The notes under the pieces: generated by a model
Seen by the model: only the letters and a program-made list of their open reading frames with translations
Databases searched by the model: none
Told to the model about the DNA's origin: nothing
Shown: positions 29,901 to 41,784 of the stretch, in pieces
Position numbering within the stretch: position 1 is the stretch's first letter
How the letters are laid out: every line of letters begins with the position of its first letter
From: Euclidia mi
Taxonomy: Eukaryota > Arthropoda > Insecta > Lepidoptera > Erebidae
Length of the DNA stretch: 64,000 bases
Direction: 5' to 3'
NCBI GenBank assembly: GCA_944739405.2
Contig: OX123186.2
Coordinates: forward strand, 33,589,551 to 33,653,550
Translations under genes and position numbers: made by a program

Positions 29901-32640
29901 ACTCTCTGCACATTCTCAATATTGGATCATGATATGTTACGTTATTGTTAGTCAGGTCAAAAAAAAAAGGTTTTGTTTGCGTTTACTACCACCCACATTA
30001 AGAGAGAGATGGCTCAGCAATTCACTAGCCTCCCATATAGAATTCACGATCTTATACAATGTAGAGTAATCTTGTATTTTATGTCTGTTTTCTAGTGTCT
30101 CCATTTTAAAATATTGGAGTCGAGACTCATATGATGGTAATTTCCGGCGCAAACCAAGTTTAGAGCTTAAGTGTCGAAGAAAGCGTCGCTGTATAGCCTC
30201 TATTATATCTACGTGTATGCGGTAGAAGGAAGACCAAATCAGTGAGGCGTATTCCATTATACTTCTAACTAGTGCTCTTTACAACAGGAATGTGCTTTCT
30301 GGTTTTCTAAATGGTTTTATGATTCTTTGCATGAATCCCATGGTTTTATTAGCTTTGCTTACCACGATGTCATAATGCGTACAGAATGTAAGCTTGGAGT
30401 CGAACCATACTCCAAGGTCCTGGACGACGTTCTGGCGTGTTAGCACTTCCTTATCATCTGTGTATGGGTGACACATAAGTGACTTACTTTTCGTAAATAA
30501 GATCAGGTGACATTTGGCCGCGTTAAGAGACATATGATTGTCAAAACACCACTGTGTACGCAATCTATATCATTTTGCAGCAGAATGCAATATTCCAGGG
30601 ATCTAATTTTGTGGAATATTTTTAGGTCATCAGCATAAGCAAGACAATGACATTTTATAGAGTCTACCAGATCAGTAATAAAGATTACAAATAAAAAGGC
30701 CCTAAATTTGAGCCTTGTGAAATACCGGACTTAGCAATAAAAGAGCAGGATTCGAAGCCGTATACCTTTACGATTTGTGAGCGGTTCGACAGATAGGACG
30801 CAAGCCAACGTAGCAGTGAACCGTGGATTCCTAGGTGTTGTGCTTTTCGGTAAAGAATGTTATGGCTGACTTTATCGAACGCCTTGGAAAAGTCAATCCA
30901 CCTGCATACGGTCGTTAAGCGAGCGCGTTATATAATGGACATACGTTATTAAGTTAGAGGAGGTAGAGCGCCCCGAGCAAAAAGCCATGTTGTCTGGGAC
31001 TTATTGTAGGTTTTAAGAAGCTGCTTACGTGTTTATAGACTAGACTTTCAAAGATTTTTGCAAAACAGCAGAGAATACTTATAGGTCTATAGTTCTTTAC
31101 GTCTTTTTTATCACCCGTCGTATATATGGGCAAAATGTTCGCCATTTTCCAGATCGGAGTGAAATAGCCAGTACCAAGGCATTTATTAAAAATGAGAGTC
31201 AGGGGGATATGCAAAGCTTTATTACAGTTCCTTACAAAGATCGGAGGTATACCGTTTGGGCCTGCACCCTTCGTGATGTTAAGGGATTTAAGGGCTGATT
31301 TTATTTGATCACTTGAAAAGACAATTGATGATATATTGGTAGATGATTCGGGAAAATTGTAAGTAAATGTATCTGTTATAGGATCACTGTAAACCGATGA
31401 AAAGTGTCTGGAAAATAAATTTGCTATCTCGACACCTGTGCTGGCTGATTCCGAATTATAATACATTTGCTGAGGTATGTCGTTAGTTTTTTTTTTAGAT
31501 TTAGCGTATTTCCAAAAAGCCATGATATTGTGTTTAAAACTGTTTTCAACTGAACATATACAAGATTTATAACACGCATCAAGCACACGTTTAGCTCTTA
31601 ATCTCAAAAGGCAAAATGTGTCATGATCACGAGGGTTACCATATTTTTTAAACTTTATGTCATAATCATCTTTCTCCTTAATCATCTTTATCAACGAATG
31701 TGAGAACAATGAAGGACAGTTTCTTTTGGGTCTTAGTTTAGAAGAATTTCTCTCAATGCTATCCCATATATGTTTATAGAAATTGTTCAGGAATTCATCA
31801 CAGGACGAGTCGATGTATTGGTTCCACTGGACTTGTGACAGTTCATAGTTACATTGGCAATAATCTGTTTTATAGAAGTTGTATCATGGGGTTACTTTTT
31901 GTTTTAGAGCGGATGATTTATTACACTTAATATATATTTCTAGGGAGGGATGGTGATTGTCACCACGGCTCAAAGGCTGTGATTCTGTTACCTCAAGGGT
32001 GTTTATGTTAGAAGAGTGGAAGACGAGATCTAAAATTCTACCAAAGCTATTTCTTGTCGTGTTTGATTGGATTAGGTCAGTTCTGGCCATGAAATCAAAG
32101 AGCGTGCATGCTTTGCGACTTGTTGGGGATGTAGAGAGAGAGCTGGACCAATCGACATCTGGTTGGTTAAAGTCACTAATAATAAGCATCTGATGAGGAG
32201 AATAGGATGCAATATTTTTTTCACAGTTATTCAAGAAGTTCTCATAGTCCCTAAAGCTAAGGTAGGAAGGCAGATAGACGGTGCATATGTTCAAAGTATA
32301 GTTTTTAAGCCGGAACTCTTCGGAAAATACAGTACTTCCTATTTTGAACCCATAGTAAACAAGCTAATAGATATGCCTATATAGGTATATGACGTTTACA
32401 ATAGTTTTGTGTGGGCCGCAAATAGATGGTGCTAGACGACAAGGAGAAATTTCCTCACAAATGTTGTATGAAGTTGTCATTCTTCTCTCTGAGTATAAGT
32501 GTTCTGTGATGTCATCTGTCAATGAATCGTCAATCAATAAGAAATCACGTTTCGTTATACGCTTATTAGTAATATTGATGCAATTTTTACTTTTGTTACG
32601 TTTTCTATTTTATAAAATGAATAATACAAACAGATTTTGA
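29901..32640 (-). pseudogene. CR1/Jockey-group LINE, multiply frameshifted
   Basis: Minus strand, 5' to 3': endonuclease remnants upstream of 32294, then ISDFNQPDVDW (the GDFN box, with G changed to S), FGRILDLVFHSS and RGDNHHPSL near 31950. The linker follows (RAKRVLDACYKSCICSVENS) and the RT start (ITKGAGPNGIPPIFVRNC, KNYRPISILCCFAKIFES, QHGFLLG) to 30954. The palm with its catalytic box lies in broken frames between 30954 and 30563; the C-terminal region (MSLNAAKCHLILF, NVVQDLGVWFDSKL; then MEYASLIWSSFYR) ends at 29952. At least three frame changes. An old, dead copy. Confidence 0.75.
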
Positions 32641-32940
32641 GTTATTGTGATATTTACTTATTAAGTGAAATATTTTACCGCTACTTAACTATTAAAAATG
32701 AAAATAATGTATTTGAGTATAATCGATAAAATAATTTATACGAAATGAAACGTTAAGGTACATTCTCATTGCAACAAAATGTACGATGATAAAAATAGTA
32801 ATATCTTTATTTCTTGGCTTTTTATGAGACATTTTTAACTGTTTATATAACTTAAAAAAAATACGAATTTTTTCATATATACGATTATAACATATGTGTA
32901 CACGCTCAGGTACGATTTGGCCAATGTTCTTTAAAAATTC
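32641..32940. other. No gene recognised
   Basis: AT-rich segment between two LINEs in opposite orientation. The open frame on the minus strand has no motif and runs into LINE sequence. Confidence 0.35.
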
Positions 32941-34840
32941 ATACATAAGAGCGGATGCACAGCGCATTGCACGGTTTGGTCAAAAACTCTTGTCGCACCC
33001 CACGGGCAGCCGGGGATACTGGCGATTGGCCAAAGCCGTGCAATCTAATTTCTGCCAGCCTTCACTGCCGCCGTTGCGATGCCCTGATGGATCACTGGCC
33101 CATGGGCCGAGAGAGAAAGCTGACCTGCTTGTCAATCTCTTTGCGGCCAACTTCCGAATCGATGATCGTAGTGCGCAGCCGCCTTCGATTCCCTACTGCG
33201 GCCACTCCATGCCTGATATTAAAATCAGGCAATGCGATGTTCACGCGACACTGCGATCTCTCGATGTCCGGAAAGCCAGTGGACCTGACGGAATTCCAGC
33301 GGTTGTGCTTAGGAAATGCGCAGCCGAGTTGTCTCCAATGCTTACACGCCTGTATCGCCTATCATATGCCTCTGGCGTAGTGCCGCAGGCTTGGAAAGAG
33401 GCGAACGTACAACCGATTCCCAAGAAAGGGGATCGTTCTGATCCGGGCAACTATCAACCCATTGCTATCACCCCTATCCTTTGCAAGGTGTTTGAACGTT
33501 TAATCAACAACCAACTCGTTCGCTACCTAGAAGATCACTCTCTCATCAGCGATCATCAGTATGGGTTCAGACCGAAACGATCAACGGGTGATCTTCTAGC
33601 GTATGTCACTCACCTTTGGGGTGAGGCGATGGACAGGCATGGAGAGTCGTTGGCTATTAGTCTCGACATCTCCAAAGCCTTCGATCGAGTCTGGCATCGT
33701 GCGCTTCTTTCCAAACTTCCAGCCTACGGCTTGCCGCCTCGATTGTGCAACTGGGTTGCCAGTTTCCTGCATGAGCGCCGTATACGAGTCCTTTGTGACG
33801 GTAAGTCATCGAAATTTCTCCAGGTGAACGCTGGTGTGCCTCAGGGGTCCGTGTTATCGCCCACGCTTTTTCTTCTGCATATCAATGATATGCTCACTTT
33901 TGGGGGCATACTTTGCTATGCAGATGACAGTACTGTACATGGGTGATATCTCGGACACCCTGCGACTAAGCAAGCCGATACTGAGGAATATAGGCGAACA
34001 CTTGTTGCTGATCTTGACCGGGTTCTGAATTGCATCTCGCGTTGGGGTGATGAGAACCTGGTCGAGTTCAACGCCAAGAAAACACATGTGTGCGCATTCT
34101 CAGCCAAGGTATCTCCATTCCTTCCCCATCCCTCTCTTCTGGACACACTACTACCGATTCAAGACAGCCTCAATATCCTGGGTATGGACATACGCAGAAA
34201 TCTCAACCAGAAGAACTACATCGAGGGTGTCATCAAATCTGCATCTCGGAAACTCGGAGTCCTGAACAAGGTGAGGAGGTTTTTCACGCCGGAGCAGTTG
34301 TGTCTGTGATACAAGGCTCCGCTCAGTACTTATTGGACGCCCTCGATAGGTTGCAGCGGCGTGCTGTCCGTATCATCGGGGATCCAGAGGCCACTAAGAC
34401 ACTTGAGTCACTGCAATTACGCAGAGACATGGCCTCAATGGCTGTCTTCTACCACATCTATCACGGTGAGTGCTCCGAAGAGCTCTTTCAACTAATCCCA
34501 CCCTCTCCTGTCCTATCCCGAACGACACGTGCTGGGTTGAGGTGCCACTCTTACACGTTAGAACAGATACCGTCACGCACCAAACGGTTCGGCGCCTCTT
34601 ATCTCTGCCGTACCATTAAGATGTGGAACTCTTTACCAGTCCACGTGTTTCCCTCCACCTATGATCCCGAGTCCTTTAAGCGGGGCGTGAAAAAGCTTTA
34701 CTCAAGGCCGTCAAGGTAAGGGCCATCATGCCATAATGCCATGCTGGCTGCTGGGATGATGTCCATCACTATGGGACTTCACTGACTGCTTAATATCAGG
34801 CAGCATGGAGTCAATTTGTTCGGCAGAAAAAAAAAAACTA
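32941..34840 (+). pseudogene. Jockey-group LINE pol, 5' truncated, with two TGA stops and a deletion
   Basis: GC-richer than its flanks. One register runs from about 32947 to 34309 and contains RT motifs KASGPDGIPAVVLRKC, NYQPIAITPILCKVFER, QYGFRPKRSTGDL, SLDISKAFDRVWH, VPQGSVLSPTLF, LCYADDSTVHG and LVEFNAKKTHVCAFS. It is interrupted only by TGA at 33944-33946 and 34307-34309. Near 34315 a short deletion, roughly 45 bases by comparison with family layout, shifts the frame. The C-terminal region (LDRLQRRAVRIIGD, RFGASYLCRTIKMWNSLPV) then runs to 34719, followed by a short 3' region and an A-run (about 34829). No endonuclease: the copy is 5' truncated. YADD is present. Confidence 0.85.
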
Positions 34841-34873
34841 TCGAATGGATTTTTGTACGGTTGACACCAATAG

Positions 34874-35139
34874 ACTGCCTCCGCGGTCCAGTGGATAGCG
34901 TATGCGACTGCTGATCGGAGATTCCGGGTTTGATTCCCGGGTCGGGCAAAAGTGTTACTGGGTTTTGTCCGAATACTCAGTAGCAGCCCGGAGTCTGATG
35001 ATGTGCCCGGTAACGGCAATAGGCTCGCCCCCTATTACGTGGGACCTAAAAATTCATGGCGAAATGTGGGTGTAATGTTTACACCTCTGCCTACCCCTTC
35101 GGGGATACAGGCATGAGACTATAAATAAAAATAAATAAA
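34874..35139 (+). mobile_element. tRNA-derived SINE (subfamily 2) with 12-bp target duplication
   Basis: Exact duplication TGACACCAATAG at 34862-34873 and 35140-35151. The head ACTGCCTCCGCGGTCCAGTG and GGGTTTGATTCCCGGG, then the standard body and an ATAAATAAA tail. It inserted just downstream of the LINE A-run. Confidence 0.85.
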
Positions 35140-35151
35140 TGACACCAATAG

Positions 35152-35484
35152 AAAAGATAGTGTGATTCAGGTGTATAATTCACGCGGGCGGCATCCGTAT
35201 GCGAAGTCTAATCATCATTATTATTAAATGACATCTATGAGTTGTCTGATAATACAAATGCTTAGTACTAATTTCCAACTTTTCCGTTTTATACACATAC
35301 TAATATTTGTATAACGAGTGTTAATTTCTGTTTGCTCAGACGTTTCGGCATCGGATAAATAGAAGATATTTTAATCGTAGTCTCGGGATTACATATTGTG
35401 ACTATGAATGGTGTTACCTACGCCGAAACCTTGGGCTAATATTTATAGAATATATTTCATGGTTATGATTTAAATAATATCAAG
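35152..35484. other. No gene recognised
   Basis: AT-rich spacer without motif-bearing frames. Confidence 0.4.
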
Positions 35485-35701
35485 ATTGAGATATCATTAT
35501 CATCATCAGCTTGCCGTAGTCTACTGCTGGATATATGCCTCTCAAATGGCTTTTCGGCTCTTCGGTACCACTTGTCCAGACGCTGCCAGCTACTTTGCGT
35601 ATATCGTCACTCCACCGACGAGTATAAACTTCTCTGCGGCCCCACCGCGACGCAAAGATGGTGCGCACCCATTTGGTCGCGGGAGATAGGGCGGGCGGCA
35701 A
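35485..35701 (-). pseudogene. RTE-like LINE C-terminal end
   Basis: The minus strand encodes YTRRWSDDIRKVAGSVW, the recognisable last domain of RTE-like LINEs in moths (normally GRPxTRWxDDIxxxAG), and ends in a CTGATGATGATAATG tail. Its upstream part merges into the GC-rich repeat at 35633, so the rest of the pol is missing. Confidence 0.65.
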
Positions 35702-36680
35702 CGCAACACCGACACGCCACTCCTCCCGCGACCGCGCCCGACTGCGAGGGACAGAAGTACTGTCGCACCCGCCCCTTTGGACGCACCCTGCGCAGGCCTC
35801 TGTTCGGAGATCCCACGGGGGGGGGGGGCTACGCAGGCTTCAACCAAGACCACGTGGAGCGTCCACTCTCGGGATTCTTACGACAAGGTTTTGGTCGCGG
35901 GAGATAGGGGGCGCGGCAACGCAACACTGACAACACGCCTCTCCTCCCGCGACCGCACCCGACTGCGAGGGACAGACAGAACTGTCCCCCGCACCTTGGG
36001 ACGCATCCTACGCTGGCCTCACGCAAGCCCACGTGGAGCGTCCCCTCCCGGGATCCCGCTTAGCTTCACCGTGGGTGTACCTCAAACCCAACAGTTGGAA
36101 AATCCTCATGGAGTCCCTCCGCCCTGGGGGAAGGACGAAGGGGTCTGTCAGACTCTTATTGACTAAAAACCAACCCGTGTTCCTCACGTACCCGTGTGTC
36201 GGAGGGTCGGGTATCGCTGAAGCATTCCTCGCTACCCCCCGACGGGTACTGGCCCTCCAGATGGTCAGGCGGGCCCCGAACTAAACCCCCTTGGCGGCGG
36301 ATGAAGGTGATGGGCTCCGCCGCCAAAACACTCAGCGGCCGTAGAGGATAGGGAGGACGGCAACGCAACACCGCATCTCCTCTTCCTCTGCGGCCCCACC
36401 GCGACGCAGCGATGGTGCGCCCCCATTTGGTCGCGGGAGATAGGGCGCGCGGCAACGCAACACCGACACGCCTCTCCTCCCGCGACCGCACCCGACTGCG
36501 AGGGACAGAAGAACTGTCCCTCGCACCCGCCCCTTTGGACGCATCCTGCGCAGGCCTCCGTCACGCCCACGCGGAGCGTCCCCTCCTGGATCTCTCTTAG
36601 CTTCTTAGCTTCACCGCGGGTGACCAATCCACGGTTACTGAGCCCCCCACCACGACAAGGTGGAGATCCCACGGGGGGGA
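35633..36680. repeat. GC-rich array of long repeats (~190-240 bp units)
   Basis: Three units share TTTGGTCGCGGGAGATAGGG, 'cggcaacgcaacac', 'ctcctcccgcgaccgc', 'ccgactgcgagggacag' and 'ggacgca.cctgcgcaggcct'. They start near 35670, 35890 and 36425; the intervals are about 220 and 535 bases because unrelated GC-rich sequence lies between the second and third. The 'gatcccacgggggg' motif occurs at both ends (35812 and 36667). Several frames are open on both strands only because stops are rare in such GC-rich DNA. I could not assign a family; it may be the 3' region of the RTE-like LINE or a separate element. Confidence 0.6.
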
Positions 36681-39574
36681 GGCTGTCAGACAGCCTATCA
36701 TTTAATGATTTAAGAGCTTTATTTCTTTTTTCAACTGTCATCTTGGTTCAGTCTTTTTTTCATATTTTGAATGTTTTTACGTAGACATGTTAGCATCTAT
36801 AACATCTTAATATTTTCGTGTTTTCAAAATATAATAACAATTTACCACCTGCTCTGTCCACATATTCTGCAATTAAATAGTTATTATTATTACTAAACTT
36901 TAGCTGCTCCTGGTCCAGTACTGCGTTAGTAATTCGAGATTATTACAAAAGGCAAATGAATAGTAAACAATTCGCAATTTAAATGTAAACGTATTTTATT
37001 GATCGATTTGTAAACACTTAACCTTAAGAAAGGTAAAGTGATTGCGCGTATACTAATAATTCAAATCGATCAATCTTATACCGTACCATAGTTTACATTT
37101 ACTGAATCATGAAAAATAATTTACCAATTTCTAACCTCGTTTCTTTGATATTCATCACAACATTTCTAAGTAGTACAAATGGACGCCAGGTATCTTAGAA
37201 CATTTACGTATAATACGATGACATTAATAGAATAGCTATATTAGAGTGCGCTATCTGGGCTACGCCAATAATTAATATATAGCCTGCGGCTATTTGGTTT
37301 GAATTTGTGTAGTAGCTTAGTATTAGAACCTGCTACATTTGCAACCGCAAATGTATAACTGAGAGGTTTACTATTAGTATTTATTACAAGCTTTATGTTG
37401 ATACCAGTTATTTGGCATTGACGTTCAAATTGATATTTCTTCTAAGAAAACGTCTTACTCGCACAAAAGATTCGCAACGCTCGTATAAAATATTGAACGT
37501 AGTATTACTATTTTTTATGATATAGTCATTTATGTGATCTTTCAATCATGTCTTATAAATTATTGGCATTTACTTCGATTTCACATAAAATTTGTTCCAG
37601 CTTCCATGTGATTTTTACTCTATATATCAGTGAAACCAGCTTTCTTAGTACAGAAAACTTTTTATATAATTTCTAAGAAATGCTTCACAAGGCGAAAGTA
37701 TGAAAGAGAAACACTATTAGATGCTTCTTGGACACCTTATAGTCTATCTGGAATTTTGCTGATAATATAATTTGATTACACAGTAACAATTCCATTAAAC
37801 TTGTTAATAGCGAGATATGTACGGCGTAATATTATTAGAAGTCTTGTTCAAAATTGTGTAATATTTTGATGTGCGAACAAATCCTCGTCAAAATACGACT
37901 CATTTACGAAGATATTTATATTATACTAGCTGATCCGGGAAACTTCGTAGGTACCGCCATATTTAATTTCTCTAGTGCCTCTCTTGAAAGCTTCTATTCT
38001 TCTAAATGTAAATTGTAAATAAACAATAATAGTAGAGTATGATTATTTATTATTTGTTCGAGGTACAAATTTGTGACCAAATATTTCAAATAATGAACTG
38101 TATTTTCTCAGCGTAAATTACAGGGAAGAAAGATCTTAACAACGAAATATCTTATCCTCGTAGAACTAATGTATAAAACGCATCTAAGGTTTACTAATCC
38201 GTCTATAACAACTGAGCATTATGAAAATCTTCGGTCGTTATCGACATCAAAATACTTGAAGTATTGTCCCTACCGTCTCAAATCCCAAAAGTTCTTCACA
38301 TTAAGAAACCCAAATGCGTTCCCTCGAGTTTTGTATTCATATCATATTGGAGTCGGCGACTGACAATGTGTTAGTTAGTCCCCACGTTGCAAGGGATCCC
38401 ATACCTCGGTAGTCCCTTATCTAATAACTATGAAAAATTGTCCCGATTATGATTGAGAGGTTTCGGACGATGGAAGATTTTTTTATTTATTTGTGGATTT
38501 TCTTCCCTTGTAACGTGGGATGTGATATATCGTGAGAATGGCTATGTTTGCTTTAGAAGGGTATTGATTGCAAGTTTCGGCAACAAATGTTTCACTTCGG
38601 TAGAATAGCAATCAGAAAAATGGATTGTCGAATAGTGTTTTGTCTTTGTTTGAACCTACATTGCAACCAAATGGCTAAATTAAATGTCCTGGACGTAAAT
38701 AATATGTCGAAGAAGATTTTTTGATTATTTTCTTTTTATATGCACCCTAACCAATTGACTTTCTTTTATCATTTTCGTTGGTAGCGCATGAACCTGCGGT
38801 CTTCTCGAGGGTGAACAGTACTAGTGGCTCTTGTAGCTCGTGTCTTGATGGTGTTACCAACAATATTGCAGAACCAATACAATAAGAAACTTTAGATCTA
38901 CTGTACAATACTGTGACTCCGCGCTCTTGCAATACAGGCACTTTACATCGAAGTTCTGCGAGAATATGATAACTATAAGAGAATGTAGATTACTATACTC
39001 AGTACTTGTTCATGATATCACTCTCGCATCTGGTACAGGCATGAGGGCTGGTAGTCTATCTTTTATATTTTCATTCATGCTGATGATAATATCATTTGAC
39101 GCTGACGATGCACACTTGAAATAAATGTTACTTATTTTGTTTCCCAAATGAAAATTCAACAACATTCGTCGCCATTTCCCATCGAAGAGCAATACAAATG
39201 GTCTAATTGGCATTGGAATTGCTTGAATCGAATTACAGCAACGGCATGTTGAATTTAAATGTGCTTAGCCGTGATGTATGGGGAAAAGGCCTGATTTACT
39301 CTTACAATGTAAGCACGTAACCACCTTGGGGATAATGAAAATCAACAGAGAAACTTCTTAATTTCCGTTCACTCTGACGGTATAAGTTATACTCGTTAGG
39401 TGTCTTTGAATGAGTACAATAATTTAAAGGGCCTTAAGAGAATAATTTTATTTATTAGCCATATATGTAGTATTAGCCAGAGTAATTAGTTTCTTTTCCT
39501 TATAATGTTTTATAGTATTGACGTTAATAAAATTATATTACATTTTAACATACATTTATAACATAAAATTGTCA
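36681..39574. other. No gene firmly recognised; AT-rich with minor repeats
   Basis: Contains 'actagctgatccgggaaacttcgtaggtaccgcc' at 37925-37960, a common lepidopteran repeat start, and an imperfect inverted pair CCCACGTTGCAAGGGA (38388) / TCCCTTGTAACGTGGG (38504). Two neighbouring minus-strand frames (38747-38941 and 39010-39213) have coding-like composition but no recognised motif. Confidence 0.35.
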
Positions 39575-39645
39575 TCATCATCTTAGCGCTGTCCCAGTTG
39601 TGATCCAAGACCTTTGTCCTGGAGTCCGGGGTCCATGTACAGTCC
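39575..39645 (-). repeat. SINE type C 3'-end scrap
   Basis: The CATCATCATCTTAGCGCTGT start and the 'gtcccagttgtgatccaagac...ggggtcc' pattern correspond to the reverse complement of the type C SINE end ('ggaccccagattgaaactgggataacgctaagaggatgatga'). Confidence 0.55.
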
Positions 39646-41084
39646 AGTTATGTACACAACCACTTATAATTTGAAATATTGGACTTTATAATATTAATTT
39701 TATAATTTAGTTTGTGTTTACTCTATCAACAATCAGACATCAACAGGTTTATAACAATTTATCCGACCGTGAAATCATATCAACCGCACAGCTGCTTACA
39801 GAACACGCATATGAATAATGACTACTATCGAAAATTCTGTGTTCATTTACGACATAATAAATCACATTGCGCGATAACATAACCACAACATAAACTTCAC
39901 ACCAATTTTGAAACAGCTATTATTTTTACGTTGTCTTTAAACAACACGATACAAATTGTAAGGAAAAAGTAAATAGAAAGGGACCAAGGAACAAAAAACA
40001 GATCTTAATCATTTTTCCGCTTCTTTCATTATAATAAAATTTCGAGATAAAACACGTTTGCGCTCATAAAAAATATATTAGCGGGTAAATTAAACATCTT
40101 ATTTCTTCGTAATTCCGTAAAAATATATGGAGGGAAAGCCACGTACTGAGTTTATGGTGATTTGTAAGCGGAAGGCTGTAATCTAATATTTACTCTAGAA
40201 ACCACGGGCGGTCTGTAATTATGACGGAGGAAGGTGTTATTTGCGAATCGTTACGTTTGTATTTGTGTTACACAAACGTATTTATTCATATGGAAATTTT
40301 GGCGAGTAATGGTTTGATTTTTATTTTCGTATTTTTCTTTGTTATCATTGTGCAGGTGTCCAAATGGTGTAAGCAACGGATTCTTTTACACACAAAAAGT
40401 TGTACATATCTAAAAATATTTACATAATTATGTTAAGTGAAAAATATTTCGTTCTAGCATGGTAAATAGCAAGTTTGAGTTCATAAGCCGTTACTTTAAG
40501 CATTCCATAGCAATTAATGTAGACTGTTAAAAGAAGTAGATGTTGAATATATTCCTAACAAATATTAAGATTTATTTATTGAAGTTTAAATGCCTCTATA
40601 ATATACCTTCTCGATAGTGACATATAAGTGAATCTTTAAGTGAATAGGTAGTAATAAGTCCCCCCTGTGGAATCTGCACCCGTAATATAGTAATGAGGAT
40701 CAAACTCCGTCTTTAATATGACGAATTTAATCCATCTATTCAAGTTTATATGTTTGTAATTAAATGATTTAATTAACTATTGTTGTGTTGTAGTTTGAGT
40801 GAGTATTCTATTCGTATTGGTACAACAGTACTTTGTGTGAAGTAGTGTTTATTCATACAGATGTGGAGTTAGATTGTTGTTTGTTACAAGAAACGTTATT
40901 GGGTAATTGTTTGACTCAGCTTGTTACTGAGAAGGAGTTTGTTTGATCGTTTATGTCACAAGGTATTTATAGTCACTCATGTCTATTGTTAGTTGCTATT
41001 TAGAGACATCAAATACCTACATTTTGCAATTTGGTCACATTATTGTTGCGACAATAGTTTCAGTTAGCTAAGATTTGTGGTTCA
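39646..41084. other. No gene recognised
   Basis: AT-rich. A 68-codon frame at 40221 has one hydrophobic stretch but no other support. Confidence 0.4.
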
Positions 41085-41300
41085 GTTGAAAGTGTTTGCG
41101 TCTGTTGATTGGGAGTCTGGGTCAGGCAAAAGTGTTACTGAGTTTTCCGAATTCTCAGTGGTAGACCGAAGTCAGTCAATGTTCCCGGTTACGATAAAAG
41201 GCTCGCCCCCCGTTACGTGGGACCTAAGGGAAAAAGATGAAAATGTTACACCTCTGCCTATATACAGGTGATACAGGCTTGAAGCTATAATAAAATATTA
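41085..41300 (+). repeat. Old tRNA-derived SINE (subfamily 2), head damaged
   Basis: The body is clear ('gtcaggcaaaagtgttactgagttttccgaattctcag', 'aaaggctcgccccccgttacgtgggacc', 'acacctctgcctat'), but A and B boxes are lost or deleted and the tail is diverged. Confidence 0.65.
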
Positions 41301-41784
41301 GAATTACAAACAGTCAACGAGTGCTTCCAATAATTTTTTTAATAACGTAGTTTAATACCTATTGTTTACATGTACAACGTGTGATACAGTTTACAACTAG
41401 TCAATTATATAATATCACTTAACTATAAGTTTCACACATTGGAGCATATTAAACTCGTATTTGTCGAGCTTGGTGGTAGCGACGTGTTTACAGTTACAGA
41501 CATTTTATAATATTTAGTTTCAATGTGCTTACTTTAAAAGCAGCAGCCCGGAGGGAACTTTAAATGCAGCTGAAGTGAACTCTCTACTAGCGAACACTCA
41601 CCAAGCACATATGCATTTACGGCAAATAAATTGTTATAGAAAAAATGTTAGTAATCATATCTAGATATGCTATATCAATTTCTATCGTGCAATCTCTTGC
41701 ATATCCAGTTGTTTTACTCGTTAATTTAACTCTATAGCCATACGTTTACATGAAAATCTAATAGGCCCAAAAAGTATTTTTTTA
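41301..41784. other. No gene recognised
   Basis: AT-rich spacer before the third CR1-like copy. Confidence 0.4.

Noticed and set aside
35486..36741. Many overlapping long frames on both strands
   Set aside because: Local GC richness removes stop codons in all frames; none shows a recognised domain except the RTE-like end on the minus strand.
40221..40427. 68-codon ATG frame with one hydrophobic helix
   Set aside because: T-rich codons create hydrophobic stretches by chance; no further support.
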